30,755 bases of DNA from Lentisphaeria bacterium (GCA_003526375.1 DPDG01000098.1:1-30755); one strand, 5' to 3'; positions 22,620 through 30,293 are shown, counted from the first letter of the stretch. Numbers and translations: made by a program. Notes: generated by a model not told the origin, from the sequence alone.

Positions 22620-24838
22620 TTGAATGTGACGGTCCCTTTGCCGGGGACGCGGAATGTGACTTTGATGTTTCCGCTTCCGGCTTCTGTTCTGAACGGCAGC
22701 TCTTTTCCGTTGAAGACTGCTTTTTCCGGCGCCGCGGTCATGAACAGTTCCGCCTCGCCCGCATAATCGAAATCAAGCTTGTCGGCTGTGCACGCGTTGA
22801 TGCGCATGTTGGCGTCGAGAAGCATCGCCTTTTCCGCGCATGAGACCGCAAAGAGACGGCTTCCGTGTGCTTCGACTTCTACGGTGTATTCGCCATCGAA
22901 GGGAATTGTTTCATTGCCCCATACATCTGTCAGCAGATATCTGCCGGCGGAGAGTCCGAGCGTTGCCGGTGAGAACGTGATTTTCAGCGGTTTGTCTTCG
23001 ATATTGAACAGTCCTGCGGTGCGGAGCGGCAGAAGCGGATTGTTTTCCTGCGTGCTGAAATGCGGGGTCTTGAAGTAGATGATGCGCGGAATCAGGTTCC
23101 GGCTGTCGCGGTAATTGTAGCCGCCGAGGAAGACCTCCTGCCCGTTGTTGGGATTGCAGACCGCTTTTTTCAATGTTCTGAACCGCGGGGATTCCGGATC
23201 GGCTTCGCTGAGTTTTCCTGCGATCTCAACCATGGTATGCGAGGCGAGGCAGTAGTTCAGGCAGAACATCGCCTCCGTGTCGTTGAGTCCGGGAAAGAGC
23301 CCGACCGAGTCGCTGTTCGGCACGAAAAGATCGCTGGTATGAGTTGCGAAACATGCCGCGCCCCACAGGAAATTGGTCTTGACATAATCCCAGTTTCCGC
23401 TTCCGATGTCGATGCCGTAACGGTAGTTTGTAAAGTATTCTCCGAGGAACGGATTCCCCATGACGATATCGCAGCCGGTCTGGAGATAGGCGTCCGCAGG
23501 GATGCGCTTGCGGATCTCCTTGAGCCACCAGGTGCGCCATTCATAGCCGGAGGCGTCTTTGTTTTTCAGCAGGTCATGGCTGTCTTCAAACGCATAGCTC
23601 CAGAAGTCGTGTTTCATGCCTTCGAATGCGTAGTCGCGGAAAAACACATCCAGCGCGTGTTCGATGTAGGCGCGGACTTCAGGCTGGCTGACGTCCAGCG
23701 GCGCGGAGGCGTCCACGCGGTAATCGTAATTGATGAACCACTCCGGATGCTCCTTGTAGATCGGGGTGTATTTGGGGCAGAATCCGCCGATCCATACTGC
23801 CGGACGGAGTCCCGTCTCACGGATTTTGTCGGTAAATGCGCGCAGCCCGTCCGGGAATTTCTGATGATCCACTCCGGCTTCGCCCTCATAGGGCATACCG
23901 AGTCCGTGCGCCGGAGGCACGTTGACCGCATAGCCGTCATCCACCTGAATCCAGCGGACCGTCGGGAAATTCTCTTTCAGGAAACGCGCCTCCCTGACGA
24001 TCATTTCCTCGGAGATGTCGCGGAAGATTCCGTCGTTCCAGGAGCCCCACACCATATTGTCGCGGTTGATTGCCGTTGCTCCGTACATCGGAGGGAGGTG
24101 CCTGCGGAGTTCCGCCGTGTATCTTTCAAAAATGCGTTCCAGATCGTCCGCGCGGGCTGTCGTGCCGAGATACCATTCGTCGACCAGTATCCTGCCTGCG
24201 CCACAGTGAAGCGCGCCGATGTCTTTGAACCCGGAGAATATTTCGAGTCTGACTTTGCCGCCGTCATGGGAAACGAGGTAGTTGTGGTAGAAAAGCTTCT
24301 GGCTGAGGGTTCCGTGAACCAGTCCCGCTTTTGTGCGGTAATTGCTGAGGAGAATCGCGGGAAACGGCTGGTAGGGAGAGCGTCCGATGCGTTCACAGAC
24401 CACGCCCGGGTCCGCCCAGCGGTTGCCCGCCTGTTCATCGAAACCGGTGTCTTTCACATCGTTGGACGCGACGCGGTCATAATCGACGGGTATCGACATC
24501 TTTTCATAGATGCGCGGATTCTCATTGTGGTAGAAATAATCGTCTCCGGACTCAAATCCGAATGTGACGCCGTTCAATTCCACCCCGAGTTCGCAGATAT
24601 CACGCTCTTTCCCGCCGACATGGAACAGGCGCCTGCAGGTGAGTTCTCCGTCTTTCAGGATGAAATAGAAATCATCCCTGATGCCGTCCGTGTAGAGTGC
24701 GGAGAGCTGAAGCGTTCCTTTGCCTTCTGCAATCTGCATGGATTGAGGTTGGACTTTTCCCCGTTCCGTTACAAAAAAAGGCTGAAATGTGATGGTTCCG
24801 CAGTTCCATGCGGATAAGAAATTTTCTATCTGGTTCAT
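22616..24838 (-). CDS. Alpha-galactosidase-like glycoside hydrolase (GH36/GH27 clan)
   Basis: A 740-aa cytoplasmic enzyme. Residues about 1-245 form an N-terminal beta-supersandwich. The TIM barrel has WIQVDDGY (297-304), the nucleophile motif MKHDFW (Asp411 in K-x-D) and the acid/base motif RYGID (R473, Asp477). The C-terminal beta domain begins about residue 610. Such enzymes release alpha-linked galactose, but members vary (stachyose and raffinose synthases, N-acetylgalactosaminidases). The start at 24838 follows GGGGAG by about 12 nt; the frame is open to 24961, but the promoter at 24876-24903 rules that out. Coupled to the downstream lipoprotein lactonase. Confidence 0.85.
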   Translation of the reverse strand: MNQIENFLSAWNCGTITFQPFFVTERGKVQPQSMQIAEGKGTLQLSALYTDGIRDDFYFILKDGELTCRRLFHVGGKERDICELGVELNGVTFGFESGDDYFYHNENPRIYEKMSIPVDYDRVASNDVKDTGFDEQAGNRWADPGVVCERIGRSPYQPFPAILLSNYRTKAGLVHGTLSQKLFYHNYLVSHDGGKVRLEIFSGFKDIGALHCGAGRILVDEWYLGTTARADDLERIFERYTAELRRHLPPMYGATAINRDNMVWGSWNDGIFRDISEEMIVREARFLKENFPTVRWIQVDDGYAVNVPPAHGLGMPYEGEAGVDHQKFPDGLRAFTDKIRETGLRPAVWIGGFCPKYTPIYKEHPEWFINYDYRVDASAPLDVSQPEVRAYIEHALDVFFRDYAFEGMKHDFWSYAFEDSHDLLKNKDASGYEWRTWWLKEIRKRIPADAYLQTGCDIVMGNPFLGEYFTNYRYGIDIGSGNWDYVKTNFLWGAACFATHTSDLFVPNSDSVGLFPGLNDTEAMFCLNYCLASHTMVEIAGKLSEADPESPRFRTLKKAVCNPNNGQEVFLGGYNYRDSRNLIPRIIYFKTPHFSTQENNPLLPLRTAGLFNIEDKPLKITFSPATLGLSAGRYLLTDVWGNETIPFDGEYTVEVEAHGSRLFAVSCAEKAMLLDANMRINACTADKLDFDYAGEAELFMTAAPEKAVFNGKELPFRTEAGSGNIKVTFRVPGKGTVTFK

Positions 24839-24875
24839 AATGTGATTTTTCTCCCCTGATCCGGTTGTTTCAATA

Positions 24876-24903
24876 AAAATACAGTCGGATTTTCTTTTTG
24901 CAA
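24876..24903 (-). promoter_or_regulatory. Probable promoter of the alpha-galactosidase/lactonase operon
   Basis: Minus-strand TTGCAA (24903-24898), 16-nt spacer, TATTTT (24881-24876). The 24904-25037 stretch upstream holds no gene that I can support. Confidence 0.5.
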
Positions 24904-25037
24904 CCTTCAAGTGAGAAAACATCGGAAAAATGATGCGCGGCGATGAACCGGGCAGTGACACCGGCTTCAGGTTTGACGCCTTTGGGAATTCCGGTGTATG
25001 AAATAAAAAATCTCAACGTTAAGCATGACGCGCCCGG

Positions 25038-25079
25038 TTTTCCCCGTTTTTGCGGCGGAGGGGAAAAATACAATTTTTC
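25038..25079. other. Two mutually exclusive hairpins
   Basis: TTTTCCCC (25038-25045) pairs with GGGGAAAA (25060-25067). The overlapping GAAAAAT (25063-25069) pairs with ATTTTTC (25073-25079). The second resembles a bidirectional terminator. Only one can form at a time, as in attenuators. It directly precedes leader A. Confidence 0.4.
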
Positions 25080-25306
25080 TTTTACGGCTTTCTGAACTCA
25101 TTTTCAGTCGTAGAAGCGCCTTTTTTACGGCATTTTGTTTGACGCTTGTTTATCAGTGGAAAGGCGGATAAGGGATCTGCCGGAGAAACGGTTCCCGGTG
25201 GTCGGGACGGAATGAGAAAAGCACCGCATGGTGCGGAAAGGAACGATGAAATGAAGGGATACTTCTGTATCGCGGCAATCACAACCCAAAACAAAGGAGA
25301 AACACG
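25080..25306 (+). repeat. Leader A: structured upstream region, paralogous to leader B
   Basis: A 227-bp non-coding leader before the 240-aa paralog A. It shares ordered blocks with 28370-28588. These are an ACGGCTTT block, GCATTTTGTTTGACGCT against GCTTTTTGTTTGACGCT (16 of 17), GCCGGAGAA, GGGACGG, ACCGCAT and AAAGGA near the end. A GCACC-gcat-GGTGC hairpin precedes the ribosome site AAAGGAG. No clear -10 box was found after the TTGACG. Long open frames on the minus strand here are shadows. Confidence 0.6.
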
Positions 25307-26035
25307 ATGATCACAGACGAGCAGCTGCGGCAGCTTGCCGCATCCGGGGAGTTTCAGGAACTTCTGCAGAATGACGAACACATTAAAAAACTGGAGGCGT
25401 TGAAATGCAATCCCAGAGACGAGTACATCGCTTTGAGTGATGTACTGGGATGGAACCCCATGTTCCGATCGCTGAAACTGAACAGACTGACACCGGCATT
25501 GTGGGCGTTTCTCTGGACGCTCCGCAGTCCCTACACTCAGGAGGAGATGTATAAGGCGGATGAGCTGGATACGGATATCTTCCTGTATCTGCTGACGGTG
25601 GATCTGCGGGAAGGCGATGTATCGCCGAAGAAGATTGTGATAGCTGCCATCGGATTCTGCCGAAAACACGGAATCTGCTGGCAGGAGGCGAGAGCATGGC
25701 TCTGTGAGAGAGTTCACTTTGCCTTCCGGGCTGGCGGGATGCTGCCCCGGACGGACTCGTGGAGTGACAACGCACATGTCTTTGACGCGGACTGGCTGAC
25801 ATTTTTCTGTTCGATTGTCGCACAGGAGACCCGCGAGAAAGTTTCCGTGGTCATGTATGACATGGGACTTGGAAGTTGTTGTTATTACTTCATCCAGGCT
25901 CTGCGCAAAAAGAACAAAAAGCGGCGGATCTGCAAGAGGACCGATGCGGAACTCTGCAAACAGATTTACGAGTATACTCTTCAACTGGGAGAAAAATTTC
26001 TTGCCGGAAAAGCTGAAATGAAAGGAGACAGGTAA
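25307..26035 (+). CDS. Conserved protein of unknown function, paralog A
   Basis: A 242-aa soluble, mostly helical protein that I do not recognise. It is clearly homologous to the 240-aa protein at 29063: 26 of the first 40 residues are identical, and both share TPA[LI]W, DTDIFLYLL, CSIVAQET and C-Y/S-YFIQAL blocks. Conserved Trp and paired Cys (GSCCYYF) stand out. No signal peptide or membrane segment. AAAGGAG precedes the ATG. It ends at a bidirectional terminator. The size and position near a coiled-coil protein vaguely recall tail-assembly chaperones of phages, but I have no motif to prove it. Confidence 0.75.
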   Translation: MITDEQLRQLAASGEFQELLQNDEHIKKLEALKCNPRDEYIALSDVLGWNPMFRSLKLNRLTPALWAFLWTLRSPYTQEEMYKADELDTDIFLYLLTVDLREGDVSPKKIVIAAIGFCRKHGICWQEARAWLCERVHFAFRAGGMLPRTDSWSDNAHVFDADWLTFFCSIVAQETREKVSVVMYDMGLGSCCYYFIQALRKKNKKRRICKRTDAELCKQIYEYTLQLGEKFLAGKAEMKGDR

Positions 26036-26074
26036 AAAACGGCGCGGGGACGGCTGGGAGCCTCCCCGTGTTTT
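26034..26074. terminator. Bidirectional intrinsic terminator
   Basis: CGGGGA (26045-26050) and TCCCCG (26063-26068) enclose GGCT-ggg-AGCC. A runs lie on the left and T runs on the right, so it serves both the plus gene ending at 26035 and the minus gene ending at 26074. Confidence 0.72.
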
Positions 26075-26643
26075 CATCTCCTGGAAAACAGCGACAGTAG
26101 AAAATGTGAGGATACCAAGCCAATGTATTCCAGCGTAAGCTGTTGTATTTCCTGTATACGTCTGTTTTCATCATACGGGTATACCAGATAACAGTATCTG
26201 CGTATATTCGCCATGACGAAATTTGCCGTAATCATATTGGCGAAACCTAATGAAAGGGGGAGGACAACACCGCAGATGAGCCAGCATAATCCCAGCGCAT
26301 TAATGGAAGGGAAAAAATCGGCATGCATCAGAAGCATATAGGGGAAAAATATTAAACTTAAAATGAATATCCAGAGTGCGATATGACAAAACATGTTTGC
26401 GAGAAACGAGAGTCTTCTGATCCGCTTCATATAGAATTCTGGAGAAGGAGAATCGTCTTCTTCAAACTCTTGATCATCTTCACTGATATCTTGATCTTCT
26501 TCAAACTCAGGAGAATCAGTGAAGTTGTATTCCGCAGGTGGTTCTTCCTGTTCATTGGCAAATGAATAGTTGTTGTCATATTTACTTTTGACGGAGATTG
26601 CCGGGCGATTAATCTGATGCTGTTTAGAGATTTTATATGACAT
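26074..26643 (-). CDS. Small membrane protein with acidic N-terminus, unknown
   Basis: A 189-aa protein not recognised. Residues about 30-70 are very acidic (EFEEDQDISEDDQEFEEDDS). Two hydrophobic segments follow (about 80-106, FLANMFCHIALWIFILSLIF; about 115-140, LGLCWLICGVVLPLSLGFAN). A basic-polar tail follows. GGAGA precedes the ATG, and a promoter lies at 26670-26697. GC content is lower than that of neighbouring lyase genes. It is on the opposite strand from the two flanking plus-strand genes. Confidence 0.7.
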   Translation of the reverse strand: MSYKISKQHQINRPAISVKSKYDNNYSFANEQEEPPAEYNFTDSPEFEEDQDISEDDQEFEEDDSPSPEFYMKRIRRLSFLANMFCHIALWIFILSLIFFPYMLLMHADFFPSINALGLCWLICGVVLPLSLGFANMITANFVMANIRRYCYLVYPYDENRRIQEIQQLTLEYIGLVSSHFLLSLFSRR

Positions 26644-26669
26644 TTATTTTTCTCCTGCTTTTCATAATT

Positions 26670-26697
26670 ACTATAAGTGTAGATGAAAGAAATACAA
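26670..26697 (-). promoter_or_regulatory. Possible promoter of the small membrane protein gene
   Basis: Minus-strand TTGTAT (26697-26692), 16-nt spacer, TATAGT (26675-26670), 27 bp upstream of the ATG. Confidence 0.45.
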
Positions 26698-26795
26698 GCA
26701 GGTAAAAACGAATGTGCAAATAAACACAAATTATTTTAGAAAGAGGAGGGATGAGGGAATACATATTTTAGGGTAAAGTCTGGACTTATAAAAGG

Positions 26796-26832
26796 CTACA
26801 AAAACAGCTTGATATTTTTACTGCTTTTGTAG
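26796..26832 (+). promoter_or_regulatory. 12-bp inverted repeat upstream of the coiled-coil gene
   Basis: CTACAAAAACAG (26796-26807) and CTGCTTTTGTAG (26821-26832) match at 11 of 12 positions around a 13-nt spacer. It lies 58 bp before the ATG at 26890, close to a TAATAT that could be a -10 box. It may be an operator or a leader hairpin. Confidence 0.5.
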
Positions 26833-26889
26833 AAAAAGAAAATCGTAATATTTTGCATTGATGAAGATTTTTAAAGTGAAAGGTGTATT

Positions 26890-28296
26890 ATGGGAAAAGC
26901 GAAAAAGAACAGAAAGAATTTACAGGCTACGAAGCTGAGACAGCCGCTGGAGAGCAAGAACACAAATGTAACGGGGGGAAAGACAAACAACTCCCCTGGC
27001 AGTATGCCTTCACCATTGGGAAAGGCTGCCAATATGGCAGCAGTTGGTGATATCATTATACAAGGTGTGGAAGGGGGAATGAAGGTTGCAGACTGGTTAC
27101 ATGAACAACAAATGTCGCCATATAAACAGGATGCCGAGGGGTGGATGAACAGCGCCATAGACAAAGAAAAAGCCATGGAGGAGATGGAGGAACGGAACGC
27201 CGGCATTCATGAAATCTTTAACGAACTGGATGAACTGTCAAAGGAGGACAAGCTTTCGGAAAGTCAGAAAGAGAACGCGCGGAAACTGATTAAAAAGTTG
27301 AAAAGTTCCTACGATTCAAAGGATGTCAGTGTCGAACTGGATGAGGAGACCGGGCGGATCACCGGGCTGGACAAGACGATCAGCGACCGGCTCCAGGTGG
27401 AGCATGAGAGAAAAATCAAGAATATGGAATCTCAGGTCAACACCCTGAGTACCGCGTCTCAGAAATATACCGATGTGGCGACGAATGCCGGGTGGGGCAG
27501 CGGTAGCATCCAGTTCGGCGGCGAGGAGACCGCGAATGAGGCGAATGCGATGAAGGCGGGGCTTGATAAAGTTCTCCGGTCGAAAAGGAAAGAGCTTCAT
27601 GCGCTTCGGGAACAGGACCCCGCCGGAGAGTTCAACAACCGGAGACGGCGCGAGAATGAAGTGAAGAAAGAGGAGGCGGAGAAACGGCGGGAGGAATTCC
27701 GCCGCCGCAAGATGGAGGACGATTTTAACTCGGAAACCGATCCTGAAAAGAAAATTGCGAACCGCCGGCAGTTGATCGAGGAGGAGAAGACGAAGCAGGC
27801 GGAACTGCAGAAGTCGATTGACGGTGTAAAGGCGGAAGTGGACGCCCGCACCGAAGCGAATGACGTTCCCGGACGCAATGAGGCGGAACGGAGATTGCTG
27901 GCGCTTCAGGAGAAGATGGACGGTTCTCAGGAGACCGTTCACGGGTTGGAACAGCAGATCAGCAGTGTTCAGGGCGGCGGGGGGATGCCCGGCGGCTCCG
28001 CGCCTGTGTCTCCGGCGGCGGATTCCGGCGTGATGGGAAATCCGCGTGTACAGGAATTGGCGCATCTCGATCCCGTTTTTTCCGTATCTCAGGAGAATGC
28101 GGACGAACTGAAGCGGCGGGCGGGAAGGGCGTCGATGTTCGGCAGTACCATGAAAGGCGTATTTTCCGGCGGACCCCTGAGTGTCTCCGGGCCGGGAGGG
28201 GGTGCACAGATGGATCAGGTCGTAAAACAACTGGGGGAGATCAGGAGCCAGATCCTGCATTTGGAAAACACCGTGGAGAGAAACGGCGTATTTTGA
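26890..28296 (+). CDS. Coiled-coil protein, possibly tape-measure-like
   Basis: A 468-aa, highly charged protein not recognised with certainty. The basic N-terminus (GKAKKNRKN) is followed by a Gly/Ser/Pro stretch and an amphipathic helix near 48-70. Long coiled-coil predicted regions lie at about 80-185 and 225-350 (NRRRRENEVKKEEAEKRREE, KQAELQKSIDGVKAEVDART). A Gly/Pro-rich hinge (GGGGMPGGSAPVSP) lies at about 358-375. The C-terminus reads KQLGEIRSQILHLENT, like the tails of some phage tape-measure proteins, but the length is short for that family. AAAGGTG precedes the ATG; an intrinsic terminator follows at 28354. Other possibilities are a structural scaffold or a secreted effector. Confidence 0.75.
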   Translation: MGKAKKNRKNLQATKLRQPLESKNTNVTGGKTNNSPGSMPSPLGKAANMAAVGDIIIQGVEGGMKVADWLHEQQMSPYKQDAEGWMNSAIDKEKAMEEMEERNAGIHEIFNELDELSKEDKLSESQKENARKLIKKLKSSYDSKDVSVELDEETGRITGLDKTISDRLQVEHERKIKNMESQVNTLSTASQKYTDVATNAGWGSGSIQFGGEETANEANAMKAGLDKVLRSKRKELHALREQDPAGEFNNRRRRENEVKKEEAEKRREEFRRRKMEDDFNSETDPEKKIANRRQLIEEEKTKQAELQKSIDGVKAEVDARTEANDVPGRNEAERRLLALQEKMDGSQETVHGLEQQISSVQGGGGMPGGSAPVSPAADSGVMGNPRVQELAHLDPVFSVSQENADELKRRAGRASMFGSTMKGVFSGGPLSVSGPGGGAQMDQVVKQLGEIRSQILHLENTVERNGVF

Positions 28297-28353
28297 AAAC
28301 CGGAACCGGCAGTTCAAATGCGGCAGGAAACAGGCTCCGGTGATGGGAGACGG

Positions 28354-28373
28354 ACCGGGAACGCCGGTTTTTT
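28354..28373 (+). terminator. Intrinsic terminator after the coiled-coil gene
   Basis: ACCGG-gaacg-CCGGT (28354-28368) runs into TTTTTT. It lies 58 bp past the stop and merges with the T-rich start of leader B. Confidence 0.7.
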
Positions 28374-28588
28374 CTTTGACGGCTTTTTACTTTTTTTCAG
28401 ACTCAAAAATTTGTTTTTTGACCACTTTTTGACCGCTTTTTGTTTGACGCTCCGCGATAGGTAGGCAAAGGGGCGGAACCGAATGAAAGACGGGATCAAC
28501 CGCCGGAGAATGCTGTTCCGCACGGGGCGGGACGGCAGATTTTTATGAACCGCATCGGAAACGGTGCAAAAAAGAAAGGATTGTCAGC
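28370..28588 (+). repeat. Leader B: structured upstream region, paralogous to leader A
   Basis: It has the same block order as 25080-25306. In addition it holds four T-rich repeats: TTTGACGGC at 28375, TTTGACCAC at 28417, TTTGACCGC at 28428 and TTTGACGCT at 28443. A long-range stem GCGGAAC...GTTCCGC and an ACCG...CGGT hairpin lie before the ribosome site AAAGGA. Confidence 0.6.
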
Positions 28589-28933
28589 ATGGCTAGACAG
28601 TTTGGTATCATTACAACGACAACAGGAATCTCGGGAATCGTGGTGAATTCCTTCTCACGGAACAAGACCGCGGAGATTGCCGAGGCGCGCAACGAAAAAG
28701 GAGAGGTGACGGACCTCAAAGCCTATTCCAAAGGCGAAACGATCTCCGTGACCGGTCTGCTGGACGCCGAGTCCATCACGATCGAACCGGGTTCCAAGCT
28801 CACGCTCGGAGAGAAGGACTACATCATTGAAAGTGTGGACCAGAGCGAGACCAACACCGGTTATGTTGAGGTCACGCTTTCCGCGCGCACCGCGGACAGT
28901 GCGCAGATCGAAGCTTACGGGTCGGAAGCATAA
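28589..28933 (+). CDS. Small beta-rich protein, unknown (phage-tail-like?)
   Basis: A 114-aa protein, acidic and rich in Thr, Ser and Glu, with alternating beta-strand patterns (ISVTGLLDAESITIEPGSKL, EKDYIIESVDQSETNTGYVE). No signal peptide or membrane segment. I do not recognise the family; small beta-rich proteins like this are common among phage tail and head-tail proteins, so that is the best guess. AAAGGA precedes the ATG. It follows leader B and lies 129 bp upstream of paralog B, separated by a long hairpin. Paralog A has the same kind of leader but no copy of this gene. Confidence 0.72.
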   Translation: MARQFGIITTTTGISGIVVNSFSRNKTAEIAEARNEKGEVTDLKAYSKGETISVTGLLDAESITIEPGSKLTLGEKDYIIESVDQSETNTGYVEVTLSARTADSAQIEAYGSEA

Positions 28934-28948
28934 GGAACAGGTGAGCAA

Positions 28949-29030
28949 CGGGAAAAGACGGGAGCGGGGAAGCGGAATGTTCTGACCGGGCGCTGTTGAA
29001 CCCGGTCTCTTTCCCCTCCCGCCTTTCCCG
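28949..29030 (+). other. Long stepped hairpin between two genes (structured RNA candidate)
   Basis: Nested pairings: CGGGAAA (28949-28955) with TTTCCCG (29024-29030), CGGGA (28959-28963) with TCCCG (29017-29021), GGGGAA (28966-28971) with TTCCCC (29011-29016), and apical GACCGGG (28984-28990) with CCCGGTC (29001-29007). No T-run follows, so it is not a simple terminator. It fills most of the gap before paralog B. Confidence 0.65.
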
Positions 29031-29062
29031 CAAAAGAGACATGCAAAAGAGGAGATTCATTC

Positions 29063-29785
29063 ATGATCACGAAAGAACAACTCAAATTCCTTGCCGCATC
29101 TGCGGAGTTTCAAAAACTTCTGGAGGAAGATGAGCACATCAGGGAGCTGGAAGCTTCAAAATATAACAGACGGGAAGAGTTTCTCGCTTTGAGGAGTGTC
29201 CTTCTTTTGCCTTCCTGCATCGGACCCTTGAGAATCAGACCGGTTACTCCGGCGATCTGGTCCTATCTCTGGGCGCTGGGGAACAATTATACCGGGGATA
29301 TCCGGAAAGCGGATGACATGGATACGGATATTTTTCTTTATCTGCTGTCGCATGATCTGCATGATCTGTATGACACTCCGGCGGAACTTACCGGAGCGGC
29401 AATCGGATACTGCGGGAAAAACGGCATCGATTACGACATCGCCGGAAATCTGCTTTGCAAAATGATCGGACAGGCGTTCTACCCTCTGCGGATGCTCCCG
29501 GAGACTTCCTCCGGCGGAGGCGGAATGAATGTGTACGATATCGACTGGATGACGCGGATCTGTTCGATCGTCGCGCAGGAAACTCACGAAAGAGCGTCTT
29601 ATGTGATGTTTGAGATGAGCCTCTGCGCCTGTTGCAGTTACTTCATTCAGGCGTTGAAGAAAAATGATACGAAAAACACGATCCGCAAACGGAGCGACAC
29701 GGAACTCTGCCGGGAGATTTATGAATACACGATGAAACTGGCGGAGGCATTTCTCCGGCGGAAAGGATATGCCGTCGTGAAGTAG
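29063..29785 (+). CDS. Conserved protein of unknown function, paralog B
   Basis: A 240-aa soluble protein homologous along its whole length to the protein at 25307. Shared blocks are EQL..LAAS.EFQ.LL at the start, TPAIW, DMDTDIFLYLL, AAIGYC..NGI, DIDWMTRICSIVAQET and CSYFIQALKK near the end. A GGGG run near residue 150 replaces part of the paralog A sequence. AGAGGAG precedes the ATG. It probably belongs to one transcription unit with the small beta-rich protein at 28589. Function unknown; it may be a chaperone or adaptor in a phage-derived module. Confidence 0.75.
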   Translation: MITKEQLKFLAASAEFQKLLEEDEHIRELEASKYNRREEFLALRSVLLLPSCIGPLRIRPVTPAIWSYLWALGNNYTGDIRKADDMDTDIFLYLLSHDLHDLYDTPAELTGAAIGYCGKNGIDYDIAGNLLCKMIGQAFYPLRMLPETSSGGGGMNVYDIDWMTRICSIVAQETHERASYVMFEMSLCACCSYFIQALKKNDTKNTIRKRSDTELCREIYEYTMKLAEAFLRRKGYAVVK

Positions 29786-29790
29786 GGACC

Positions 29791-29834
29791 GCAGAGGAGG
29801 AGAATGCCGTTTCCGGCGGTACTCTCTCCTCTGC
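29791..29834. other. 3' hairpin after paralog B
   Basis: GCAGAGGA (29791-29798) pairs with TCCTCTGC (29827-29834). Inside it GAGA pairs with TCTC, with GCCG-tttc-CGGC in the loop. An A-run, not a T-run, follows on the plus strand, so termination is uncertain. It separates convergent genes. Confidence 0.5.
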
Positions 29835-29858
29835 CGAAAAAAAGTCGTTATGCGTCGA

Positions 29859-30293
29859 TTATGGTTTGTTGCGCTGGATTTTCAGAATTTGTCTGGTATT
29901 GAATGCCGTTTCGGAAATTGCTTTGACGAGTTCCGAAAGCCCGAACATGATGAGAGCGTTCAGAAGCGTGGCGAAAATCGCGGGAAGGATCGCCATTCCC
30001 GCATACATGTTGTCCTGCCGGATGCCCATTATCACCGCGCCTGCAATGCAGAAGATGGTTCCGGCGAGGCTGAGTCCGCCGAAGACATTGAAAATACGGG
30101 AGAGAAGCGGCGTTTTGAATACTTCGGCTCCGGTTCCTGCGGCGGGTGACGGCGGAGCGGCTGTTTTCTGCGGCGGTTCCTGTGATTGGGCGATTGTGAA
30201 CTCGTGTTTGCATTTCTGGCATTCGATCTGCTGCCCGAGATACTGGTCCTCGACTTCATAGGTTTGTTTACAGAACGGACATGTTGTGTGCAT
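29859..30293 (-). CDS. Small zinc-ribbon membrane protein
   Basis: A 144-aa protein. The N-terminal zinc ribbon has CPFC (5-8) and CQKC (25-28), like MJ0042-type ribbons. A Pro/Ala-rich linker (about 38-55) and two hydrophobic segments follow (LSLAGTIFCIAGAVIMGI, MAILPAIFATLLNALIMFGL), then a basic tail. Such proteins are common in Planctomycetes-Verrucomicrobia-Chlamydiae relatives and have no agreed function. AGGGAG precedes the ATG, and a good promoter lies at 30329-30357. Confidence 0.78.
   Translation of the reverse strand: MHTTCPFCKQTYEVEDQYLGQQIECQKCKHEFTIAQSQEPPQKTAAPPSPAAGTGAEVFKTPLLSRIFNVFGGLSLAGTIFCIAGAVIMGIRQDNMYAGMAILPAIFATLLNALIMFGLSELVKAISETAFNTRQILKIQRNKP

Noticed and set aside
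23060..24817. 585-codon plus-strand open frame opposite the alpha-galactosidase gene
   Set aside because: It is the antisense shadow of a clear enzyme gene; its translation has no recognisable motif and no ribosome site.
25082..26077. 331-codon minus-strand open frame over leader A and paralog A
   Set aside because: Paralog A is supported by its homolog at 29063 and by a ribosome site; this frame is antisense to it.
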